NCBI GenBank assembly: GCA_964439595.1
Contig: CAYTOK010000001.1
Location: 1 to 64,000, forward strand
Length of the DNA stretch: 64,000 bases
Source of the DNA: CAIJXB01 sp964439595
GTDB lineage: Bacteria; Chlamydiota; Chlamydiia; Chlamydiales; Rhabdochlamydiaceae
Direction: 5' to 3'
Below, one piece after another: positions 44,863 through 52,646 of this stretch. The translations under genes and the position numbers were made by a program. Each line of letters begins with the position of its first letter. Positions within the stretch are counted from its first letter, which is position 1. The notes beneath the pieces were generated by a model. That model worked only from the letters and a program-made list of their open reading frames with translations. It was not told the origin of the DNA and did not search any database.

Positions 44863-45915
44863 TTATTTTTCTGTGAATTTTATCGGCCATCCTTTTTTAA
44901 CGTTAGACTGAACCTTCTCATAATTTTTGCTGAAATTAGGATCTAACTCTGTTAAAGGCACCTTTCCTTCATTGGTAAGGATGATAGGGTTGATTCCTCT
45001 AAATTTACTTTTTATGGCCATATCTGCATCAAAATCATCACTAACAAAATAGTAGTTTTCAGGAGAAGAAATTCGCATCATACAATTTTGAATTTTAGAA
45101 TCATTGCTATTAGTTAACCTATCCCAAATAAGGTCATCTACTCCAAAATGGATATCATCATAAGAGAGATATCCTGTGTCGAGACTTTTTAAAATTGCTT
45201 CAGCAAGCCAAGTAGAAAGGAGATATTCTACTTTATTTCCCCAGGCTTCTTCCGTCATAAAAAGAGAAAATTGGGCTATTTTTGTCATTAGATCTTGATT
45301 ATTGCTAACCCAGCAGTTATCTACAAACTGAAGGCTTTCTATGATTTTATGAGATTCTTCTTTAGTAATGAATCCTTTAAGATAGGCTCCTTGAATGTTG
45401 TATTCTATTCTATCAGCACAAAGGCATGTACCTTTTTGCTCTAGCATAGGAAAAAGATCTTCTAGTGGCATGATTTGCTCTACAGTCAGGTTGTGTTTTT
45501 TAAGAATTTGACCTAATCCGTATTTACTTATAAAATCTGCGTGAATGCTATTTTGATAATCTTTTTCCCCAGATTCTTTATGAAAAATCCAGTCGCCTAC
45601 ATGAGAAAAAACAGTATGGGAAACATCGTGTAAAAGACCCGCTACTTGTTCTTCTAAAGAGGCGTTTTTTAGACGAAGAATGGCAAATACTCCAAGAGAA
45701 TGCTCGTAACGAGTGTAGTTTTCTTTATGGGTTGTGTAGTAAGAAACTCCGTATTGATGAATGTATTTAAGCCTTTGAAAAGCTGGACTTTCTATAAGCT
45801 CTAAAAGAACGGGTTCTTCTACTTCAAGTGGTCCATAAAATGTATGGATTGTTGTAGAAAACAAAGAAGAAAGGGAAAAAATGAATATGAAAAGTTTTAA
45901 AAAAAATGATGCCAT
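44863..45915 (-). CDS. HD-domain phosphohydrolase (COG1078-like) with signal peptide
   Basis: A 350-residue protein from the ATG at 45915; a TTG-start extension to 45975 has no support. MASFFLKLFIFIFSLSSLFS is a probable signal peptide or anchor. The rest matches the dGTPase/COG1078 HD class: HTFYGPLEVEEPVLLELIES, FQRLKYIHQYG, His72 in TRYEHSLG, His96-Asp97 in LLHDVSHTVFSH and Asp168 in CADRIEY, completing the H...HD...D metal set. COG1078 enzymes normally act on nucleotides in the cytosol; export is unusual. Convergent with the SulP gene (15-base gap). Confidence 0.83.
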   Translation of the reverse strand: MASFFLKLFIFIFSLSSLFSTTIHTFYGPLEVEEPVLLELIESPAFQRLKYIHQYGVSYYTTHKENYTRYEHSLGVFAILRLKNASLEEQVAGLLHDVSHTVFSHVGDWIFHKESGEKDYQNSIHADFISKYGLGQILKKHNLTVEQIMPLEDLFPMLEQKGTCLCADRIEYNIQGAYLKGFITKEESHKIIESLQFVDNCWVSNNQDLMTKIAQFSLFMTEEAWGNKVEYLLSTWLAEAILKSLDTGYLSYDDIHFGVDDLIWDRLTNSNDSKIQNCMMRISSPENYYFVSDDFDADMAIKSKFRGINPIILTNEGKVPLTELDPNFSKNYEKVQSNVKKGWPIKFTEK

Positions 45916-45999
45916 TATATTCCATAGTAAAAAGTGAGTTTTAAGAAAAATACAATTTTCTTCTGTTATTCTCAAGTTATAGAATAATAGGATCTGTGA

Positions 46000-46016
46000 T
46001 GTAAAGCTGTTTTACA
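46000..46016. repeat. dispersed palindrome, copy 2
   Basis: TGTAAAGCTGTTTTACA, identical over 17 bases to the core of the copy at 32304-32320. It stands just outside the 3' end of the decayed GMC-oxidoreductase fragment, mirroring the position of copy 3 beside the intact gene. Confidence 0.7.
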
Positions 46017-46076
46017 CCTTTTTTCGGCCTTTTTAACAGAGGTCAGACTTGAAGAGCCTGAAACAAAGCTTCCATT
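46000..46076 (-). pseudogene. decayed copy of the 3' end of the GMC oxidoreductase gene
   Basis: The minus strand (AATGGAAGCTTTGTTTC..GGCTCTTC..AAGTCTGACC) aligns with the last codons of the GMC gene and its 3' flank. A 38-bp stretch is missing between two GCTCTTC repeats, which in the intact gene lie at 46990-46996 and 46952-46958. The loss shifts the frame and looks like slipped-strand deletion. Beyond 46076 similarity fades. The open frame seen over 45972-46202 has no coding merit. Confidence 0.7.
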
Positions 46077-46250
46077 TAAATAGCTTTTAGGAAAATTACA
46101 AGACTGTAGTTTAAATGGAGATTGCAATTTTTGTAATTTTACGCTATCTAAAGGTAAAAGCAACACCCAGGTGGCAGCTAGGCTCTGACTATAAAGATCC
46201 ATTTTTTAAGGCGTATTGTTTATCGCACATACTGAGAGACTGTCAAAAGA

Positions 46251-46883
46251 ATGAAGTGTTTTTTTATTCTAGCTTTAATGGTTTTTTTTCTTCCCCAAAA
46301 GCAAGTATGCGCAGAAAAATGCAGCGCGGAATTCGGATCATACATCGGGCAATCTTTCCTCACTAAAGCTTATAGTAACTGCGGTGAAGATTGCTCTAAA
46401 AATGAAAGCAATTTCGTTTTATTAAAAAATACTAGTAGAAAAATACTAAGCGGAATGAAATGGCAGTGTGTTGAATACGCAAGGCGATGGCTTATTGAAA
46501 ATAAAAACATTACATTTGCAGATGTCAGATACGCGCATTCTATTTGGGGTTTAAAAAATGGCCAACTAATTGACGCTAATCTGCAGGTGCCCTTACTCAA
46601 ATTTGAGAATAAGATTTCTGATGTACAGCCAGAAATAGGTGATTTATTAATTTATAGTACTGACTTTGACATAACGGGCCATGTAGCCGTAGTTGTAAGC
46701 GTAAATAGCAATTTTATTACAATTGCAGAACAAAATTACTTCAATGATCTTTGGGATGGCGCTACGTACTCCCGTCGTTTATTAATAGAAAAAGATAAAA
46801 AAAATAGGTATCGAATTTTTGATGATGCACTGATCGGATGGGTACGTTTTGACCTCTCAGACACATGCAAACTTCGTTCTTAA
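46251..46883 (+). CDS. secreted CHAP-domain amidase (Gsp-amidase-like)
   Basis: A 210-residue protein with signal peptide MKCFFILALMVFFLPQKQVCA. The CHAP catalytic residues are Cys73 (KWQCVEYARRWLIE), His144 (ITGHVAVVVSV) and Glu160 (IAEQNYFND). The WQCVE(Y/F)ARRWL form is that of the amidase half of glutathionylspermidine synthetase/amidase and of some peptidoglycan hydrolases. Extra Cys in the mature N-terminus suit an oxidising location. It lies between a decayed and an intact GMC 3' end, each with a palindrome, and reads opposite to them. Substrate: peptidoglycan peptide or a polyamine conjugate (inference). Confidence 0.85.
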   Translation: MKCFFILALMVFFLPQKQVCAEKCSAEFGSYIGQSFLTKAYSNCGEDCSKNESNFVLLKNTSRKILSGMKWQCVEYARRWLIENKNITFADVRYAHSIWGLKNGQLIDANLQVPLLKFENKISDVQPEIGDLLIYSTDFDITGHVAVVVSVNSNFITIAEQNYFNDLWDGATYSRRLLIEKDKKNRYRIFDDALIGWVRFDLSDTCKLRS

Positions 46884-46898
46884 GGGCTGAGTTAGTAA

Positions 46899-46915
46899 TG
46901 TAAAACAGCTCTACA
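46899..46915. repeat. dispersed palindrome, copy 3
   Basis: TGTAAAACAGCTCTACA is the reverse complement form of the core with one mismatch. It covers the stop codon of the GMC gene and its immediate 3' flank. Confidence 0.6.
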
Positions 46916-48452
46916 TCGTTTTTAGCCTTTCTAATAGATGGTCTCCAACTCGAAGAGCATTTGCTATAATGGTGAGGCTTGGATTCACAGAAGAGCTGGA
47001 AACAAAAAAGCTGCCATCTACTACATATAGGTTATCTAAATCATGAGCCTTACAGTTGATATCTAATGCTGATTTAGTAGGATCTGTGCCAAAGCGTATA
47101 GTTCCACATTGATGAGCCGTCCCAGCTAGAGGGATTCTTTTCCCTATATATGCTGAATTGTCAATAAGGTGATGTTTCATTCCTATTTTCTGTAACATCT
47201 CTTTAAGTTTTTTAATAAGGTGCTGATGAGACTCTTGATTATTAGGAGTGTAAGAGAGTTGGATATTTCCATTTTCTGTTAAGGTCACTCGATTAGATGG
47301 GTCTGGAAGGTCTTCTGTTGTCATCCAAAAATCAATCGAATGCTTAGCCATTTGATCTAAGATAAATCCCGGTACCAAAGGTCCTGCATCTCCCCTGAAC
47401 ATTTCTTTATCTGATTTCCCCAGCATTTGAATATGCCCTAGAGGGTAATTCCAGTCGTCTGCACCAAAGTAGAAATCATTAATTCCTAGGGTCTTTTGGA
47501 ACTTTGTGGGATTTTTTTGGGTAGATAGAGCTATCATAGCCGAATTGTTGTGACACATGTAGAAGCGTCCAACAACATCAGAGCGATTGGCTAGCCCTGT
47601 GGGATGCATAGCGTTAGCAGAGCGTAGTAAGAGTGCTGCTGAATTAATAGCTCCGCAGCTGACTATAACTAAAGCTGCTTTATAAGACTCTTCCTTTAAT
47701 CCTCTTTGTACTATCACCTGAGTAACTTCTTTTCCATTTGGAGATGTTTCTAGTCTTTTAACATAGCTATTTGTAAGCAATGTCACGTTGTTATTTTTAA
47801 GTGCAGGCTTGACGCATACAGTTTCAGCATCAGCTTTTCCGTCTACTAGGCAAGGAAAGCCATCACAGGTACTACATTTAATACAAGGGCTAAAGGCTTT
47901 ATTAGACTCATCAAGAATTAATCCAACAGGAAGAGGGAATGGAGTGTGTCCTATAGCTGCTAAATCATTTGCAAGCTTTTGAATGCGAGGTTCATGTTTG
48001 ACAGGGGGATATGGATAGGGCGCTGTTTCTTTAGGGTCTGTAGGGTCAATTCCCCTTTCTCCATGAACATGGTATAGTTTTTCTGCTTTATTGTAATAAG
48101 GGGCCATTTCCTCATAGCTAATAGGCCAGGCGGGAGAAATACCATCTTTATGTTGGACATTACCAAAATCTTTCTCTCTCATTCTTAAAAGAGCAGCCCC
48201 ATAAAGTTTTGTATTGCCTCCCACAAAGTAATGAATTCCTGGATGAAATTCTTTTCCTTCTTTATCAATCCAGGGCTCGTTTGCTGTGTATTTTCCTTTT
48301 ACGAAAACTTCTTTAGAACTCCAATTTTCTTTTTCTCTAGGAAGGTAATCTCCTCTTTCTAATAAAAGTATTTTTTTTCCAGAAGAGGCTAGGTGGTGTG
48401 CTAGGGTGCCCCCTCCTGCTCCTGTTCCAATAATAATAACATCGTAATTCAT
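46911..48452 (-). CDS. GMC-family FAD oxidoreductase
   Basis: 513 residues. YDVIIIGTGAGGGTLAHHLA is the FAD-binding GxGxxG start, HYFVGGNTKLYGAALLRM is the GMC flavin-attachment or signature region, and the C-domain has GTAHQCGTIRFGTDP and VDGSFFVSSSSVNPSLTIIANALRVGDH with the active-site His/Asn region. A Cys-rich insert (CIKCSTCDGFPC) could hold an Fe-S site, as in sugar or alcohol dehydrogenases of the family. It starts 1 base from the stop of the upstream SDR gene, forming a two-gene oxidoreductase operon. Substrate is probably a sugar or polyol (inference). Confidence 0.9.
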   Translation of the reverse strand: MNYDVIIIGTGAGGGTLAHHLASSGKKILLLERGDYLPREKENWSSKEVFVKGKYTANEPWIDKEGKEFHPGIHYFVGGNTKLYGAALLRMREKDFGNVQHKDGISPAWPISYEEMAPYYNKAEKLYHVHGERGIDPTDPKETAPYPYPPVKHEPRIQKLANDLAAIGHTPFPLPVGLILDESNKAFSPCIKCSTCDGFPCLVDGKADAETVCVKPALKNNNVTLLTNSYVKRLETSPNGKEVTQVIVQRGLKEESYKAALVIVSCGAINSAALLLRSANAMHPTGLANRSDVVGRFYMCHNNSAMIALSTQKNPTKFQKTLGINDFYFGADDWNYPLGHIQMLGKSDKEMFRGDAGPLVPGFILDQMAKHSIDFWMTTEDLPDPSNRVTLTENGNIQLSYTPNNQESHQHLIKKLKEMLQKIGMKHHLIDNSAYIGKRIPLAGTAHQCGTIRFGTDPTKSALDINCKAHDLDNLYVVDGSFFVSSSSVNPSLTIIANALRVGDHLLERLKTM

Positions 48453-48453
48453 A

Positions 48454-49302
48454 TTATCCCCCCGTAGAAAAGCCGGGATAAAGAGTCATTCCTCCATCCA
48501 CAAAAATTGTTGTTCCTGTAATGTAATCTGCAAAATCAGAAGCTAGCCAAGCTGCACATTTACCGATATCATCAGGGTCTCCAATCCTATTGTAAGGGAT
48601 GAGAGTAAGTAGGCTTTTTGCAGCTTCAGGAGTTTGCCAAGCAGCCTGGTTTATATGGGTTTTAATAGCCCCCGGAGCAATGCTATTCACCCTAATGCGA
48701 TGAGGAGCTACTTCTTGTGCTATACTTTTCATCATGAGGTCGATCCCTCCTTTAGAAGCTGCATAGTTTACATGTCCTCCCCAAGGGATTACTTGGTGAA
48801 CAGAGCTCATGCAAATAATTTTTCCAGCAGCACAGGAGATAGATTTAACAACCCCTCTTCGTTTAAATTCTTTTACAGCTTCTCTACAACAAAGAAACTG
48901 TCCCGTTAAGTTTGTTCCTATAACTGCATTCCACTGCGCTAAGGTCATCTCCTCTAAGGCTGAATCTCTTTGAATACCGGCATTGCTAACTAGAATGTCA
49001 ATTGTTCCAAATTCTTTATACATTTTTTGAAACATAGCTATAACTTCTTCTTCTTTGGAAACATCTGCTTTGTGGCTATAGCTTTTTACTCCAAAGCTTT
49101 GAATTGTTTTAACGAGATCTTCTGCTTCTTCATCTCCGGAAAAGTAGTTTATAACGACATCAGCACCGGATCTTCCAAGAGATAGAGCTATTGCTTTTCC
49201 AATACCCGTGTTTGCTCCTGTTACAAGGGCTTTTTGTCCTTTAAGATGAGGCGGTTCTTTACATGAAGGCATAACCACTTCCGGTAGTTTATTTTGAGTC
49301 AC
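48454..49302 (-). CDS. short-chain dehydrogenase/reductase (glucose-1-dehydrogenase-like)
   Basis: 282 residues. NAD(P)-binding TGANTGIGKAIALSLG, NAG motif SNAGIQ, catalytic Ser in ICMSSVHQV, Tyr-x-x-x-Lys in NYAASKGG, PGAIKT, and a C-terminal DYITGTTIFVDGGMTLYPG. An N-terminal extension ending EPPHLKGQKALVTG marks the longer classical SDRs annotated as glucose 1-dehydrogenase. It starts with GTG at 49302, with AGGAG 6 bases upstream. Co-transcribed with the GMC oxidoreductase, suggesting sequential oxidation or reduction of one sugar or polyol. Confidence 0.92.
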   Translation of the reverse strand: MTQNKLPEVVMPSCKEPPHLKGQKALVTGANTGIGKAIALSLGRSGADVVINYFSGDEEAEDLVKTIQSFGVKSYSHKADVSKEEEVIAMFQKMYKEFGTIDILVSNAGIQRDSALEEMTLAQWNAVIGTNLTGQFLCCREAVKEFKRRGVVKSISCAAGKIICMSSVHQVIPWGGHVNYAASKGGIDLMMKSIAQEVAPHRIRVNSIAPGAIKTHINQAAWQTPEAAKSLLTLIPYNRIGDPDDIGKCAAWLASDFADYITGTTIFVDGGMTLYPGFSTGG

Positions 49303-49431
49303 AAGGGGCTCCTATAGTGATGGGTGTAAGATGTTTTACTAATATCTTTTCTATAGGGATTTTAAGAAATAAAATAAAGTTTTTATTTTGCCGAGGGAAT
49401 ATAAGCAGTCCGGAAATAGCCTGCTTATATA

Positions 49432-50868
49432 TTAAATTTCAATTTCTAAGCGATATGCTTGGATTTGTTCGTGTCTTTTTAAAATGGGTTTTACTTCACT
49501 TTCAAGAAACTCTCTCACCTGCTCTGGAGCCCTTCCTATAAAATGAGTGGGCATAAGAAGTTCGTGAAGTTCATCTAAAGATAAATCGAAGGTGCTATCG
49601 TTTGCAATTTTTTTGATAAAATCTTCCTTGATCCCTTCTTCTTTCCATTTTCTAGCAACTTCGTGGGTATGAAGACGAAGTGCTTCATGCACTGCTTGTC
49701 TATCTCTTCCTTTTTTAAAGGAGGCCGTTAAAATGTGCTCTGTAGCAAGAAACGGAATTTCTTCTTTTAGATGCTCTTCTACAATTTTAGGGTAAACAAC
49801 TAACCCGGAAGCTATGTAATGGAATAGATTTAATATCGAGTCTGCTGTTAAGAAAGCTTCTGGAATAGAAATGCGCCTATTAGAAGAGTCGTCAAGGCTT
49901 CTTTCTAGCCACTGCGTAGCTGCTGTATAGCTAGGGTTAGCTTGTAATGAAATGAGAAATCGAGCCAGCCCACACATTCTTTCTGAACGGTTAGGATTAC
50001 GTTTGTAAGGCATTGCAGAAGATCCTATTTGTTTTTCTCCAAAAGGTTCTTCCATTTCCTTCATATGGGCCAGTAATCTAAGATCTGTGCCGAATTTATG
50101 GGCAGAAACAGCTATAGACGCCAGTGTATTTACAATTCTAACATCTTGTTTTCTTGTATAAGTTTGCCCTGAAATGGCTAATATTTTATGAAAGCCCATT
50201 TCTTCAGCTATCATCTTTTCCATCTGTCTAACTTTTGTTTCATTACCCTCAAAAAGAGTTAGGTAAGAAGCTTGTGTTCCACTTGCTCCTTTTGCTCCTA
50301 AAAAGTGTAACTGTTCCATCCGGTCAAGCAAATCATGAAAATCCATTAAAAGATCCTGCATCCAAAGGCAGATTCTTTTCCCAACGGTGGTAGGTTGTGC
50401 TGTTTGTAAATGGGTAAAACTTAAACAAGGTAGATCTGCATGTTTTTCTGCTTGAATACTTAATTTTCTGATTGTATCAAGTAGTTTGGCTTTAATTATT
50501 TTAAGCCCCTCTCTCATTAAAAGAAGGTCAGTATTGTCAGTGATATAACAAGAAGTGGCACCCAAATGTACTATACCCTTTGATTCAGGGCAAACGTCTG
50601 CAAAGGCATATATATGTGCCATGACATCATGCCCAAGCTGTTTTTCATAATAAGCAGCTCTTTTAAAATCAATGTCATGGATTTTTTTTTCCATGGCCAA
50701 GATTTGTTCAGCTTTAATAGGAAGCCCTAAATTTTTTTGGGCTCTAGCTAAAGCAATCCAAAGCTTTCGCCAAATGGCATATTTATAGGTAGGGGTAAAA
50801 ATATTTAGCATTTCTTTGCTCGCATAACGAGAAGCTAGAGCGGACTCGAAATAAGGCTCTTCTGTCAT
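49432..50868 (-). CDS. purB: adenylosuccinate lyase
   Basis: Cleaves SAICAR and adenylosuccinate in purine synthesis. The 478 residues belong to the fumarase/aspartase superfamily with signature GSSAMPYKRNPNRSERMCGLARF. Other motifs are AHIYAFADVCPESKGIVHLGATSCYITDNTDL and SFTHLQTAQPTTVGKRICLWMQ. The sequence is more like the eukaryotic or animal-type PurB than the Bacillus type. Its ATG overlaps the stop of the pGP6-like gene (ATGA), which is odd for a metabolic gene inside a partition locus. Complete purine genes are missing from the window. Confidence 0.93.
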   Translation of the reverse strand: MTEEPYFESALASRYASKEMLNIFTPTYKYAIWRKLWIALARAQKNLGLPIKAEQILAMEKKIHDIDFKRAAYYEKQLGHDVMAHIYAFADVCPESKGIVHLGATSCYITDNTDLLLMREGLKIIKAKLLDTIRKLSIQAEKHADLPCLSFTHLQTAQPTTVGKRICLWMQDLLMDFHDLLDRMEQLHFLGAKGASGTQASYLTLFEGNETKVRQMEKMIAEEMGFHKILAISGQTYTRKQDVRIVNTLASIAVSAHKFGTDLRLLAHMKEMEEPFGEKQIGSSAMPYKRNPNRSERMCGLARFLISLQANPSYTAATQWLERSLDDSSNRRISIPEAFLTADSILNLFHYIASGLVVYPKIVEEHLKEEIPFLATEHILTASFKKGRDRQAVHEALRLHTHEVARKWKEEGIKEDFIKKIANDSTFDLSLDELHELLMPTHFIGRAPEQVREFLESEVKPILKRHEQIQAYRLEIEI

Positions 50869-51620
50869 TTTATACCCCCCCCTTTTACGATGGCTTGTTC
50901 TAGATTCTTTAATAACTCTTTAGCTTTTTTTTTGTCAGCAGAAGAAAGATTCAGCTCATTTTGAGATAAGAAGTCGAGGATGCGCTGTAAGCTTTTAAAT
51001 AAGCTTACGGTTAGATTTTTTTTTCTTTTATCTGAATCCACCAAGGGAAAAGCACGTCGAATTTTTTCTAATAAGACTTCTTTAGTTTCTCCCTGGTAGT
51101 TTTGAATGATTTTTTCTTTTAGATCAATTGAACCAAAACGGCTAGCTAAGGTATAGGCTGCCTGTCTTGGCATGGCATCCAACTTAGGGATTAGATTTTG
51201 GGAGAGTTGTTGGTAAAGTTCAAAATATTGTAAAAAATTGTAAGGAGTTTGTCTATTTCCATAAGTTTGGATTAACCAAAAAGTAAAAGCTCCTTCCTTA
51301 TATTTTTTTAAAATAGCTTGCGCTTTTTTGATGCGCTCGCCATGAAGAATTATAGCTTGATTATTGATTGCTTTTACTTCAGAAGTAATTGAGGCAAGAT
51401 GGACAAAATCTTGATGAGTATCGTAGCTTTCTTCTTTGTAGTCTTCTAAAAGCTCTTTTAGAAACACTTGCTCTTCACTACTTAGTGGAGTAACTTTAAA
51501 TACGCCGGCAAAACTTGATAAGTTGCCGTTAGATGACCTTTCAGCTAGGCTGGACATTTTAGAAGATTTTTCAGAGGAGGCTCTTAGCCTCTCTGTAAGA
51601 AGAGTGTTGACTTTTGACAT
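50865..51620 (-). CDS. plasmid pGP6-D-like protein (ParA partner)
   Basis: A 251-residue basic, helical protein. SLAERSSNGNLSSFAGVFKV near residue 24, LSSEEQVFLKELLEDY and FWLIQTYGNRQTPYNFLQYFELYQQL match the style of chlamydial pGP6-D and its chromosomal homologue, which sits next to parA (CT583 next to CT582). It starts 11 bases after the parA stop, with a 17-nt palindrome across the junction. The role may be in partition or copy control as a ParB-like DNA-binding partner; this has not been shown. Confidence 0.82.
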   Translation of the reverse strand: MSKVNTLLTERLRASSEKSSKMSSLAERSSNGNLSSFAGVFKVTPLSSEEQVFLKELLEDYKEESYDTHQDFVHLASITSEVKAINNQAIILHGERIKKAQAILKKYKEGAFTFWLIQTYGNRQTPYNFLQYFELYQQLSQNLIPKLDAMPRQAAYTLASRFGSIDLKEKIIQNYQGETKEVLLEKIRRAFPLVDSDKRKKNLTVSLFKSLQRILDFLSQNELNLSSADKKKAKELLKNLEQAIVKGGGIK

Positions 51621-51636
51621 GTAAAGCTATTTTACA
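51620..51636. repeat. dispersed palindrome, copy 4, at the parA / pGP6-like junction
   Basis: TGTAAAGCTATTTTACA differs from copies 1 and 2 at one position. It covers the parA stop codon and the bases up to the start codon of the pGP6-like gene. A ParA-partner binding site here would fit a partition locus; equally it might be a translation-coupling hairpin. Confidence 0.65.
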
Positions 51637-52396
51637 ACCGTGTTAAGAGTTCTTTAGTAAGCTCAAGGTAATCTTGGGCTGCTCTGCTTTTGGGTGCTGT
51701 TTCAAAAACAGGCATGCCAAAGACTGAGGATTCTGATACCGATACATCTCTTCGTATTTTAGTGTCTAGTGTTTTTTTGGGGAAGGTGTTTTCTATCACC
51801 TCTAAAAAAGCATCATTGCTTTTCCCTCTAGGATTCCAAAAAGAAAGAGCTACACCAAGAACTTGAAGAGAGTGCCTTTGCGATATGTTTTCTAAAAAAA
51901 GAGAAAGTCTTTGTAACCCTTTAACGCTATAAAATTCAGGAGTTGCACACACAAGAGAATGGTTGGAGGCAATGAGGGCAGATTCAGTAAGCCAGCAAAG
52001 AGAAGGGGGCGTATCTATGATAATAGTATCAAAAGAAAGGGGCTTTAGGGTTTCTTTAAGCTTTTCATGGGAATACCTGTCCCCTGCTAAAAGGCCGGAT
52101 ACCTCTACTCTTTCAAGCCAGGTATCTGCAGGAATAAGAGAAAGGCCTGGAATACAAGTTGGTACAATGACTTCTTCTATGTTCTTTTCGCCTTGTAAAA
52201 CGCTAGCCATGCTATCTTGCGCATCAGGGTCAAATCCGAGTCCAGTAGTTAAATTAGCCTGGGCATCAAAATCAATGAGAAGAACTTTTTGTTTATGGAA
52301 TTTAGCTAAGGCTGCACCTATATGTAGAGTCGTGGATGTTTTAGCTGTTCCTCCCTTAAAACTACTAATAGCAATTCTGTTGGGCGATTTGTGCAT
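51632..52396 (-). CDS. parA: ParA/Soj-family partition ATPase
   Basis: A 254-residue MinD/ParA NTPase. The deviant Walker A is SSFKGGTAKTSTTLHIG, with LLIDFDAQANLTTGLGFDP following, and IIIDTPPSLCWLTESAL is Walker B. A strong AAGGAG precedes the ATG. It has no N-terminal HTH, so it is Soj-like. Upstream are about 250 gene-free bases and the convergent-facing terminator of thrS. In Chlamydia the same order thrS-parA-pGP6-like occurs; it probably segregates the chromosome or a former plasmid locus. Confidence 0.95.
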   Translation of the reverse strand: MHKSPNRIAISSFKGGTAKTSTTLHIGAALAKFHKQKVLLIDFDAQANLTTGLGFDPDAQDSMASVLQGEKNIEEVIVPTCIPGLSLIPADTWLERVEVSGLLAGDRYSHEKLKETLKPLSFDTIIIDTPPSLCWLTESALIASNHSLVCATPEFYSVKGLQRLSLFLENISQRHSLQVLGVALSFWNPRGKSNDAFLEVIENTFPKKTLDTKIRRDVSVSESSVFGMPVFETAPKSRAAQDYLELTKELLTRL

Positions 52397-52602
52397 GGGT
52401 AGCTCCTTATGAATATACTGTATTTACTTAAACCATCTTATCACAGCTTCTCTTGAAGATGCAATTAACAAATATTGCTATTTTTAGTAAAAGAAGAAAC
52501 AGTTGGTAAATCTTTCTATGAGATGATATTTATCAGCAAAACCCTTCAGTAGAGTGAGATTGTTATTCTATGTAAGAGATGCAATAAAGAACTCTAAAAG
52601 AC

Positions 52603-52637
52603 CCGAGGGTTTTTGCGTATTTCCAAAAACCCTCAGG
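52603..52637 (-). terminator. intrinsic terminator of thrS
   Basis: On the minus strand the stem GAGGGTTTTT/AAAAACCCTC (10 bp, extended past one mismatch) encloses a 10-nt loop and is followed by TCTTTT. It lies 10 bases beyond the thrS stop. Confidence 0.75.
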
Positions 52638-52646
52638 ATTGCTAAT

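Noticed and set aside
45972..46202. 76-aa minus-strand frame between the HD and CHAP genes
   Set aside because: It covers the decayed GMC tail; no ribosome site and no coherent protein-like sequence outside the relic.
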